Of a stretch of 64,000 nucleotides of DNA, positions 38,401-48,295 are shown piece after piece. Numbering within the stretch: position 1 is the first letter of the stretch; every line of letters starts with the position of its first letter. Origin of the DNA: Setophaga petechia. Its lineage: Eukaryota; Chordata; Aves; Passeriformes; Parulidae. The DNA is taken from positions 9,296,476 through 9,360,475 of the forward strand of contig JANCRA010000028.1 of the NCBI GenBank assembly GCA_024362935.1, read 5' to 3'. The position numbers and the translations under genes are program-made. Below the pieces are notes generated by a model. The model did not search any database, was not told where the DNA came from, and was given only the letters and a program-made list of their open reading frames with translations.

Positions 38401-41400
38401 TTTGTGCAAAAGGTGTTTTCTTCAATCCCTCAGTGGTGTTTTTTGACTTTCCCTGCAATTCATCCTTCAATAACCTCCCATTCATAGAGTGCCTCATCTC
38501 TGGGGCTGCCCCAGGAGATCCCAGAGCACAGACTGAGGTTTAAAAAACAAGAATCATCCAAAAATGCCAATTCTGGCATTTCATTAGGAGCAGATGAACA
38601 GCAGAGCACTGCAGCAAAGAGCTGCTCAGTTTGCATTTGACTGAAAGCATCAGTTCATGGTGAAAACCCACCCTGAGGATTGGCTGAGGAGCTGAACAAG
38701 TGCAACAGCGCTTAAAGCCACCCCTGAATGATAAAATGTTACAAAAGGCATGGAGGGGTCTCTTTTGAGGTTGAAAAGGAACCATTTCCCTACAGACCCT
38801 AAAGCATATTGAATAATTAATTGGGTTGTTGCATTGTCCTGCGTGTGAAAGTAATTCCCCCAAAATCCAAGAACAGGATGCTGCAGGCCTCTCATTAAAT
38901 AAACTCCATTTTCTGTCTGCTCCTAGGAAGGATCAGTGGGGGCCACACTGAAGTGACCATGACAGTGCCACTGACAGTGGAGATGACTCTGTGACAACTC
39001 TGCTCCTGAACTACCCCAAAAAAATCTGCATTTTAGGAGGTGAGCTTGCAGAACAGCCCCAGAGCTCCCAGCAAAGTGCTGAGAGGAAACCCAGCCCAGC
39101 CACCAAGTGATTTACTGCCCAAACAAAGCTTGCAAGGAGCTCCAGGGAGGGCAAGGAGCATTTCACTTGTTAGGAGGAGAGCCTAAATACTGGATTTATC
39201 TGATTCAAGAGTCCCAAGCTTTTATTGGGCTATTTGTACCTAATTTGTTTTATGGGAGCAGTCCCAGGCCGAGTTCAATTTCCCAGTGTTTTTATTCAGC
39301 TCTAAGGAGAATTCCTTCTCCCTTGGCAGCCTCCTCTCCTGCTGGGCACCATTAACTGCTGCAGTTTGGAACTGCAGAATTGGGGAGAAATTACAATTTT
39401 CCCTTTTTTCTTGCCTCTGAATGATCTTCTGAGCTGCTCCTCATTCTCTCCACACTGAGGCCAGAGCTGCTCCTCCTTCTCATTCAGCTTCTCAAGGCAA
39501 GAGATCATTTTCATATTCCTGCACTTCATGTCTGATTTTTCCAGAAGGGAATGAACAAAACAATACATGTTTTAACAGCACCCTGGTGAGTTACAGAGTA
39601 TTCACAGGGTATTCCACATTTTATCTGTCTTCTCCATCAAAATAGGCAAAATTTTTAGAAATTTGGCACTTGGATGAAAGCATATTCCAAGTAAGGGTTG
39701 CTGGCCTCACCACAAAATCCACTTTGACCTGGAAACACCAGAATTCCTGCCTGGGATCCATCTGATTTACCAATTACACAAAACCAGGTTTGTTCTTTTC
39801 ACTCTGCTAAAGCCTTTGGATCCATGTGAAAAATCTTTCCCTCCCTCAGGATAATTTTAGCTTTGCTCAAACTTCCTTACTTCAGTAAAACATGGAGCAC
39901 ACTTTAAGGCTCTGATTTCTGTGTGGTGATTATTAAAAAACTTGTGTTTTCTGAAGGGGCAAACTGGGTTCTGGAAGCCTCTTTCCTTAGCAGGGAGAGC
40001 AGATCTCTAAAATATATAATCCAGCTCTGTTCCAAGTAAAGCTTTCACTCAGATGAAAACATGTTCAGGGCATTTAACTTGATTAGGGGAAATTTACTAT
40101 TCCAATTCCTTTTTTGTCACCATCCTCCCATTAAAATTTATGAGGGCTGATTAGTACATGATATTTTTTTCTGTGGTTTTTTTAATCAGAGAGCATCTTT
40201 AAAAAGAAATGAGGGCTCAGCTCTGGCAGCTGCACTTCCTTGCAGGCACAGTTTAAAGGAAAGGTTTCTATATGAATTTAATGTCCAGTTTTGGGGGGAG
40301 GTAGAAGCTTTACATTTTGATTAATGAAAATTACTACATGCTCACAAATCAGCAAATTGGTTTGCAGGGAAACATTCTGAGGTTTCAGCTTTCAGAATCT
40401 CCAAATTCCTGCACCAGGTCCCCCTGGGGACTGTCACCTCTCCTGGCATTAATTCCTGCCAAAGCCCCATCCCTCCTGGACAGCCAAAATCAGTTCTCAA
40501 ATCAGAAACAAAGCACCAAGGCAGGCAAAAAATAACGTGGTTTCATCCTTCCTTTTTTTTTTTTTTTTTTAATCATAAATGAAATTAGCACCATTGTGAC
40601 TGAGGAACTCTCCTTGATTTCAGATAAGCATTCACTGCAAGCCTTACCAAGTGGGTTTCAAGACCATTCAATTACAGTGCATGACTTTATTCAATTAGAG
40701 AAAAAAAAAGGTTGAGAGGATGCCTGGGAACATTCCAGCACAATTTCCATCTTAATAATTTGCAGCACTGCAGATTGTCAGGTCACTTTCTGCAGTGTCT
40801 GGAAGGCAGAACAATAAAACCACCCCAGGGTCTCCTTGTTGGGTTTGTAAAAAGGAGACTTCAAGAGAGGGTCCAAGATGAATCTTTGAGATGCACAAAT
40901 TCAACATTTATTCACTGGACTGCATGGAGAGCATTGCACTTATAATGAATTTGATGATGCTGCCTCTTAATTTCTTAATGCATCTGTGTCATTGGATCAG
41001 AATTTAATTCACTTTTCACTTCAGTTTGATTTATTCTCCTTAGTCCAATTTCTTTAATAAACAGGAATGTTAGCAAAGGACTTCTTGAAAACAGGGAATT
41101 GGGATTTAATGTAAGAGCCTCCAGTTTAGGGCACCTGGTCCAGCTGCAGTCAGGGCTAAAGGACATTTATTACCTTGGGCATTTTGTTCTGTAGATAAGG
41201 GAAGGAATTACTTCAGTGCTACCACCAGGTTACAGATTTGAGCTCCTATCAGTGCACAACCACAACATTATAACCATTAAAAATCAGGAACACAGGTACT
41301 TTGTCTTTTTTTTTCACAATCAGGTACCTCTTCCTTGGTCCTTAAGAGAGGGGGAAAAAAAAGAACAGGTAAGTGCAGATTAGTAGGTTTAAAACCCTTT

Positions 41401-41860
41401 ACAGAAATGTCACATATTTACATTTTATATTTTCATTCCAGGTATAAATTTAGCCGAAATTAAATCAAAGGATGGATTTTCCCTTCTGTCTCCAGTGAGC
41501 CAACAATATTCAACCCCTATCCTCACTGTCCAGAAATGAAGAGTTTTTACCTTTAAAAAAAGAATCTGTAAAAAAGACAATACAGTAAGAAAAGAACTTT
41601 TAATAATCTGAGGCTAAAATGGTAAGAAAATGTACGTGAAATTCAGAGCATTAACTGAGCCTGAAGAAGTCTCTTTTCCCCTCCTTTCTCCAAAGTCAGC
41701 TCTGTTGTCTCCCCTCAAAACCAGCAGGTATGGAAATATCTTAGAGCAGAAGACATTGGGGGGATTTTTAGGACATTTTTGATAATGTTTTAAAAATACT
41801 GGGAACCAATCAAAACACATCATTGTGCCAACACATACAAAAAGCAGAGGAGAGAGGCAG
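32480..41860. other. Large interval between TRPV2 and HASPIN, no gene recognised
   Basis: About 9.4 kb between convergent genes. Frames are short and unlike known proteins; no RNA gene or clear mobile element was identified. A T-rich tract lies at about 40552-40570. The HASPIN 3' UTR must extend into its right end; an ATTAAA on the minus strand near 41600 is a weak candidate signal. Confidence 0.4.
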
Positions 41861-41889
41861 CACCAGTGGCTCAGTCCTTGGACCCCTGC

Positions 41890-44637
41890 TCACTGGAAGA
41901 GGCTGCTGTGGTGCAGAACATCAAGGGCAGACTCAAAGGTCAGCACTTCCTTGTGGAACTTGCTGAGCTGCATCTTGATTTTCTTCAGGGCAGGCGTTGT
42001 TGCCTTCCTCTTGTAGCACATGGCTTTCAGAAGTTTATCAGCCAGGTAGTGCAGCCAGAGGACGTTGCTGTGGGGGTGGTAGTCAGTCCAGCTGTTGGAG
42101 TTCTCCTCTTTCATCTGCCTGTAGATGTCAAACTGGGGGTCCCCAGTGCCCTGGAAGAGCTCCAGGTCGGTGGAGAGGTCACAGAAGACGGTGAGCCCGT
42201 CCTTCTCCAGGCGGGACAGGGTGTAGTCGATGATGTTGACGTGCAGGCCGGCAGTGGGGATGGAGTGTGTCTCTCCACTCAGCACATACTGCAGCTCTCT
42301 CAGCTCTGTGCTCCTGACCAGCACGTTCCCCCAGTGCAGGTCCCTGTGCTCGAAGTGCAGCTCCTGCTCTGCCACGGCCAGGGCTGCAGTGACCTGGTGC
42401 AGGATGCTCCTGGCTGACGCCACCGAGGAGAAGCTGCTCCTCATGCGCTCCAGGTCCCGGCCCCCAAACTCAAACTCCAGCACCATGAACAGCTGCTGGG
42501 CCCCAAAAAAGTCTGGCCGGTCGTTTTCCGAGCCTGTTTCTTTGTGGAATTTGTCCCAGGCTTCCAGGAGATACCTGGGATAGGCCCCCTGGACACAGTG
42601 CACAGAGTAGAGGCTGATGAAGCCCACAGTTCTGTTCACAGAGCCCTCAGACAGAAGACTGAGCTCTTTTGAAATTATTACCTCAGGCAGAATCTCCCCA
42701 AAGCTCTTCTGAGCTTCACCATTTACTGTTTCAGTCCCCTCAATGGGAATTATTTTTAAGGCCACAGGTCCTCTCTCGCTGTCAATCTGGAACACCTCTC
42801 CAAACACCCCTTCTCCAATTTTCTTGCAATCTTTCATCTTATTTAAAGGAAAGCATTCCTCAAAAGCAATAGGCCCCTCCTGGTTGCATTCTCCAAACAC
42901 TTTCTCAGCATCTGTAAGGAGCAGCTCCAGGACAGAGGAGGAATCCCTGGGAGCCAGCAGGACCATGGAGGAAGCAAACCAGGAGCAGCCCTGAGCTTTG
43001 CCAGCAGACAGGCTGGCTTGGTACCCCGAAAGTTGGGATTTCCCTGAAGGGGTGCAGAGGATGCTGCTGCAGAAACTCTCATCTGTGGTCACTTTCTTCT
43101 TTTTATGGAAGGACAGAGATGCTCGAACTCTACCCCAGGAGTAGGAGTTACTGAGGAGTGAAGAGTCATTGTCTCTGACACCTACTGACACCTCCAGACC
43201 TCCCCTCCGAGTTCGTTTTTGCCTTGTCTGGAGTCTGAAAAGGGAATTATTGGGCTGCTGCTGCCTCTTGTTCTTGTGCCTTCTTGGCCGGAGGCGGGTG
43301 TGCCTGCCCCAGCGGCTGGCGCTGAAGCCACTGACACAAGCTTTCCTGCAGGTGCTGCCCTCCCCAGGGACACCCTTGGTCCTTTTGTGCTTGTTCTCCA
43401 AGATCCCTTGGCGGCCCACGGGAGATCTCGGCTGCAGGCAGGCAGGTTGAACACCAGCCTGATTGTTGAGTTTCATGCTCTTCAACCTCATTGGCACCTC
43501 CAGGGGGTCCAGGACCACCACTGGCAAAAGCTGGTACTCCTTGGCCAGGTCTCTCTGACAGCTCGAGCTTTTTTTTGCCGAATCTCTAGTGAAATGAGAT
43601 GGGACCTCACAGGGCTCCTCACGAGTGCCACTGTCACGGGGCGCAGGGGGCTGTGGCTCACCCTCCAGGGGCAGGGAAGTGCTTGGGGCTTTCAGCGGGG
43701 TCGGTGCAGCCTGTGCCGGGCAGGGTTCCCGCACCGCCGACCTCAGAACACGGCGGGAACCCCGCAGCCCAGGCTGGGGCTCACAGCTCCGAGCCGAGCC
43801 TTGCGCTCGGAACCACTCCGGCACCTCCTCTCCAGCACTCAGCAGCGACGGCCACTGCCCGGAGCACCCCTCGGGCGAGCCGCGGGGCAGCCGGTGCTGC
43901 GAGCGGGACTCGCCCAGCGCCGAGCCGCCCTCGATGGTGGTGCTGAGCAGGAGCGAGCTGAGGCGCAGCGGCGGGCGGCGGCGGCGGCGCAGGGGGCTGT
44001 CCCCGGGCGCCGAGGCGCTGTCGGCGGTGGAGCTGAGCCGCGGCGGGGCCCATTGCGGGGTGCTGCACAGCAGCGGCGGCCGCGCCGCGCACAGCGGGCC
44101 CTGCCGGCGGCGCCGAGAACCGCGCGGCGGGGACGGGGACGGCGACGGGCACGGTGAGGGCAAGGACAGCGACGGCGGCGAGCGCCGGGGCTCCTCTCTG
44201 CGCCCGCGGGGCTCTTTGCCCCGGCTCTGCTTCTTCTTCCCCGGCGGCTCCCGGTTCTCCTTTCCCCGGCCCCGCGTCTCCTGCCCCCGGTTCTCCGGCT
44301 TCCGGTTCTCCTTCCCGGCCGGTTCCCGGTTCTCCTTCCCGGCCGGGCCCCGGTTGTCCTTCCTGCGGGTCCGCAGCCGCCGGGCCCAGGCGGGGCGCTT
44401 ACCGAGGGTCTGCAGGGGCCGCTTGCCGGGCGCCGAGAAGTCGGGGTCGTCCGAGGGGGTGGAGCCGGCGCTGGAAGCGGAGAGGGCGCTGGAGGCGGCG
44501 CTGGAGGCGGCGGAGGTCGAGCTGAAGAGGCGCTTGCGGTCCTGCGGCGGTGAGATCCATCGGTCGGGCGGCGGCAGCGGGCGCAGGTAGCCGGCGCGCC
44601 GCGAGTAGGTGCGGAGCAGCCGCGGCTGCAGCGGCAT
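41890..44637 (-). CDS. HASPIN: Histone H3 Thr3 kinase haspin, single exon
   Basis: One uninterrupted frame of 915 residues, longer than human haspin (about 798). The start was chosen at MPLQPRLLRTY because this and PPQDRKRLF match the mammalian N-terminus; in-frame bases upstream to 44754 lack similarity. The C-terminal kinase domain (about 590-915) has the P-loop GEGVFGEVF from G608, Lys628 in VALKII, the catalytic loop HRDLHWGN (Asp766), and the haspin-specific DYT (804-806) in place of DFG. Haspin phosphorylates histone H3 on Thr3, recruiting the chromosomal passenger complex to mitotic centromeres. The disordered N-terminus is rich in Arg, Ser and Pro. It contains PVVVL (372-376), a PxVxL-type HP1-binding candidate, and three KEN triplets near 101, 109 and 126. 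The intronless structure agrees with the retrogene origin known in mammals. It lies divergently from P2RX5. Confidence 0.96.
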   Translation of the reverse strand: MPLQPRLLRTYSRRAGYLRPLPPPDRWISPPQDRKRLFSSTSAASSAASSALSASSAGSTPSDDPDFSAPGKRPLQTLGKRPAWARRLRTRRKDNRGPAGKENREPAGKENRKPENRGQETRGRGKENREPPGKKKQSRGKEPRGRREEPRRSPPSLSLPSPCPSPSPSPPRGSRRRRQGPLCAARPPLLCSTPQWAPPRLSSTADSASAPGDSPLRRRRRPPLRLSSLLLSTTIEGGSALGESRSQHRLPRGSPEGCSGQWPSLLSAGEEVPEWFRAQGSARSCEPQPGLRGSRRVLRSAVREPCPAQAAPTPLKAPSTSLPLEGEPQPPAPRDSGTREEPCEVPSHFTRDSAKKSSSCQRDLAKEYQLLPVVVLDPLEVPMRLKSMKLNNQAGVQPACLQPRSPVGRQGILENKHKRTKGVPGEGSTCRKACVSGFSASRWGRHTRLRPRRHKNKRQQQPNNSLFRLQTRQKRTRRGGLEVSVGVRDNDSSLLSNSYSWGRVRASLSFHKKKKVTTDESFCSSILCTPSGKSQLSGYQASLSAGKAQGCSWFASSMVLLAPRDSSSVLELLLTDAEKVFGECNQEGPIAFEECFPLNKMKDCKKIGEGVFGEVFQIDSERGPVALKIIPIEGTETVNGEAQKSFGEILPEVIISKELSLLSEGSVNRTVGFISLYSVHCVQGAYPRYLLEAWDKFHKETGSENDRPDFFGAQQLFMVLEFEFGGRDLERMRSSFSSVASARSILHQVTAALAVAEQELHFEHRDLHWGNVLVRSTELRELQYVLSGETHSIPTAGLHVNIIDYTLSRLEKDGLTVFCDLSTDLELFQGTGDPQFDIYRQMKEENSNSWTDYHPHSNVLWLHYLADKLLKAMCYKRKATTPALKKIKMQLSKFHKEVLTFESALDVLHHSSLFQ

Positions 44638-45110
44638 GGCGGGGCCGGGCCCTCTCAGGGAGCCCGCCCGCCGCCCGTTCGAACGGGTATCGCGAGAGCG
44701 CGCGAGAGCGCCCGCCCCGCCCACACCGCGGGGCGGGGCCAACGGTCGGGACACGCCCCCCCGGACACGCCCCCGTCCCGGTGCCGCTCCCGGTGTCCCG
44801 CCGTGTCCCTGTGCCGCTCCCAGTGTCGCTCCGGTGTCCCGCCGTGTCCCTGTGCCGCTCCCAGTGTCGCTCCGGTGTCCCGGTGCCGCTCCCGGTGTCC
44901 CGCCGTGTCCCTGTGCCGCTCCCAGTGTCGCTCCGGTGTCCCGGTGCCGCTCCCGGTGTCCCGCCGTGTCCCTGTGCCGCTCCCAGTGTCGCTCCGGTGT
45001 CCCGGTGCCGCTCCCGGTGTCCCGCCGTGTCCCAGCGCTCCGCAGCGTTTCCGTGGCGTTTCAGGACCGCCGGGATGAGCGGTGCCGGCACTGCTTCATC
45101 CACACTCTGA
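43750..45110. promoter_or_regulatory. HASPIN: CpG island over the HASPIN 5' end
   Basis: Strongly GC-rich, CG-dense region covering the first third of the coding sequence and about 470 bases upstream, including a minisatellite. Likely holds the promoter; no TATA box seen. Confidence 0.6.
44779..45033. repeat. 61-bp GC-rich minisatellite upstream of HASPIN
   Basis: The marker GGTGCCGCTCCCGG recurs at 44780, 44882, 44943 and 45004. The last three are exactly 61 bases apart; the first gap (102) is one full and one partial unit. It starts about 140 bases upstream of the HASPIN ATG. Confidence 0.92.
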
Positions 45111-45127
45111 GACGCGTGGCAGCGACG

Positions 45128-45380
45128 GCTGAATTAATTAATTAATTAATTTATTTATTCACCTGTATTGTGCACCTCTGCACGGAATACACGTGTATAT
45201 GTCTGTGTGTTACACCCCTGTGTGTGTGTGTCTGTGTGTGTGTGTTACACCTGTATGTGTGTGTTTGTGTGTGTGTGTGTGTTACACCTGTATATGTGTG
45301 TTTGTGTGTGTTACACCCCTGTGTGTGTGTGTCTGTGTGTGTGTGTTACACCTGTATGTGTGTGTTACACCTGTAACATG
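45128..45380. repeat. TTAA/TTAT microsatellite and TG-rich minisatellite
   Basis: A short (AATT)n/(TTAT)n run (45128-45160) is followed by (TG)n blocks separated by TTACACCTGTAT or TTACACCCCTG (about 45194-45380). Several chance frames rich in Cys and Val arise from it. Confidence 0.9.
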
Positions 45381-45945
45381 CGGCTCGATGTCGCACCAGG
45401 ACTCCATCAGGAGCCTGTACACGGCTCTCTTTTATTAAAGCAACATGTTGCCTTCATAGTTTTACAGGATATTTACATTTGTTTAGCAAACGCATACGCT
45501 GCCCATTGGTCATAAAAAAGAAACGAAACTCTCAACAGGTGAAAAGGAGCCACATCATTCTGCGAGCCAACTAAAGTTTGTATTTTTTTATTTTCTCACC
45601 TTCTTCACGTTGTCATGGTGACAGCCTTGGTACCTTCCTCGAGAGAGATACGGGGCTTTCCTTATCCTCAGAAAGCCTTCGCTGGCTCACAAGAACAGCA
45701 CAAAATTGTCTTTTCTGCAGCTCTCCTGCTCCCTCCAGCCGCTGTTTGACCCTTCAAGCCCTGCAGGTTTCGGTGTCGCTGTCGCAGCTGTCGCTCGGGC
45801 TGGGGACAGGGACGCAGCTTGGTGGCAGCACAGCACCGGGATCCTGCAGCTGAGCCTGGCTGGAAAGCTGCTGCTGGTTTGTTCCTTTCGTTTCTGTTTT
45901 CCACTGTTCTTAAAAAGCTTAAGGAGCTGTGCTGCTGATCCCTGG

Positions 45946-46074
45946 GAAAAAAAAAAACAAAAAACAAACCCCCAAAAACCAACCAAAAAGCCCCAAAACA
46001 AAACAAAAACCACAAACAAAACAGAACAAAACCAACCAAACAACAACAACAACAACAAAAAAAAAAAAAAACCA
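45946..46074 (+). repeat. A-rich (CAAA)n low-complexity tract
   Basis: About 130 bases of A with scattered C, including (AAC)n and a run of A at its end; possibly an old retroposon tail. Confidence 0.75.
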
Positions 46075-47767
46075 GGGGGAAATTATCTCCAGCTGAGAGC
46101 TCCACCTGAAAGAGGAGAACCTGAGGGTCACACAGGCAGCCTGGACCTTCCCCTGGGACAACAAGTGGGACACCCAGAGGGGTTTGCTGAGCACAGAGAT
46201 GCAATCAAGTCCCAGAGTTAAATTCTGCACCTCTTGTTCTGTCTCTGAGTTCAGTGAAATCAGGTTTTGACTGTGGGACTGAAGCAGAGGGAGTATATTT
46301 GTCATTGCAGAACAGAGGATATTCAGGGTTCTGTGTGGAACTCTTGTACTGATGCAGTTAAAGCAGAGGCCTCTTGTTCTTTCAGGGATTTTTATCCTGA
46401 ATGCTCCCCTTTCCCCACTGAACACAGGGAAATCTTTAATTCTTTAATCTGAGAGACTGACCCTGGTGATTTATCAGGTGCAGGCTATCAGTTATTGCAA
46501 TTTGGAGGGTTTGGGGAAAGAAGATGCCTGGCCAGGCCTTGTGTTCTTCCAGTGAAATTATCTCAGACCCGCTTTTGTGGATTCCAAAGTCAAGGATGGA
46601 CACTTGGTAATGTTCCTTTCTCTGTCTCCTATTCTTGTGGTTGTTTTATTTATTTCTGTCCTGTTTGGTTGACCATAAACCCCACAGACCTAATGTGTGT
46701 TTGTAGACAGCAGCAGAATAAACAAAGATTTCTCATTCAGACCTTCAGAAGACAAAAGGGCTCCTGTCTCCTTTGGCCTAACCAATATTGCCTGGTGGAA
46801 AAAGAACAAACAATCCCTCTCTCCTTTATTTTTCTAGTTTCTTCTCTGAATTAATCTTCCTTTATTACTTGGATGCCTTTTGTTGTCCCTCATGGCTCTC
46901 AAGGAGGTCAGCTCTTGCAGTGGGTAATGCTATTTTCCTTTTTAGATGTTTTTTCCCCTAAATGCATTACAGGGCTCTGTGATTGTAATTTCCGGCGAGT
47001 TCCATCGACCATTTAATTCTTTGCCATCACTGCAGCAGATGCCAAACACATTTGCAGTAATTGGATGGCACTTAAGGGATTAGCCAAGAGTGCCAAGACT
47101 CACCTCATCCAAACCACAGCTGCCTTTTTGTGAGGTTTCCATGGGAGCCTGGCTGTGTCTGCTTCTAAATTTATTTGCAATCTACATTTTGAATAAAGTG
47201 CCCTGTGCAGGAGCCTGCCTGACTTTGTGGCACGGTTGTGGCATCCCCCTGAGGGACAGAAAATTGGCAAATTTTCAGAAAATTGCCAAATTCAGGGTGA
47301 GGAGCCACCTGTCCCCAGGCAGGTGAAGGAGCTGGCAGCATTTTGGGGCCAGGTGTGGTGGGAGAGCAGCTGCTGCAGATGTCCCAGAGCAGCCTTGGAG
47401 CTGCCAGCACGGTTCATGACCTCTCCTTCTGCCTCATGCAAAGGTGGCAGAGGGTTTGCAGAGCCACAATTTCCTGCTTTCATCTCTGTGGGCCCCCTCC
47501 CTCATCCAGCTTTGCATTTCTTCACAGCTTTGTGCCTCCCACAGGAGGACGGGATGTGTTCTGTGATGCTGCTTCTGTCGGGGGTGACACCAGCTGCTGA
47601 TGGCTTTGTCACACAGCAGGAGCAGCCCCAAACCTTGGGTTTCCCTGGGTGTGCTCAGGAGCTGCCAGGTTTGTGGGCAGAGCTGGGAAATGCACTGACC
47701 TGGGTGTTTGGAGGGGAAAGGGAGCTCAGCCATCAGTACTCCTTCATTATAAAGCACAGGGCACTGG

Positions 47768-47833
47768 CATGGATGCCTATATTTTATATTTTATATTTTA
47801 TATTTTATATTTTATATTTTATATTTTATATTT
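47768..47833 (+). repeat. 7-bp microsatellite (ATATTTT)n
   Basis: About nine perfect copies of ATATTTT, just left of LTR family A. Confidence 0.92.
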
Positions 47834-47899
47834 TTCAGATTCTGTGTTGCTTTAGTGTGTAGTTCTGGGTTCATATTAGGGAATGCTCTAGCTGGGGAC

Positions 47900-48295
47900 C
47901 AAGGACAAATAATCCAAATCTCAGCCCCAAGAGCACAAACACCGTGGGCTGAAGAGAGAAAAACAAGAAGGATGAGAGTTCATAACCTAAAGCTGTAATT
48001 GGACAATTAACTCCAAGATGCAAATGGAGCAGAACTTAATAAAAATGAGAGACCCTGTGGCCTTTTTGTGATCATTTTGGTTCATCTTGGGTTCATTTTG
48101 GGTTAATTTTGGGACCATTTTGGTTCATCTTGGGTGCAGCCCTGGCTGAGCTCTTGTGCTGCCCAAGGTGCATCCATTGTGGAGATCCTTTCAATAAATC
48201 TCTATTTTATTCTTTAGCTCTGCCCAGCCTCTGTTCTAGGCCAGCCTTCACAAGGGTAAGGGCAGCAGAGAGGAGCCCTGCAGAGCTCTGCTGGG
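47900..48295 (+). mobile_element. Solo-LTR-like element, family A
   Basis: Inverted partner of 29036-29414. It contains a TTTTGGTTCATCTTGGG-type short repeat and AATAAATCTCTATTTTATTC (polyadenylation-like). It ends near GCCCTGCAGAGCTCTGC. No internal viral genes adjoin it. Confidence 0.65.

Noticed and set aside
41890..44637. HASPIN as a processed pseudogene
   Set aside because: Intronless, but the frame is fully open and all kinase residues are present; the functional gene is also intronless in mammals.
43219..45145. Plus-strand frames of up to 321 residues opposite HASPIN
   Set aside because: GC-rich shadows of the HASPIN coding sequence and of the 61-bp minisatellite.
45168..45515. Cys/Val-rich frames resembling small cysteine proteins
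   Set aside because: Direct translation of TG repeats; no start context or conservation.
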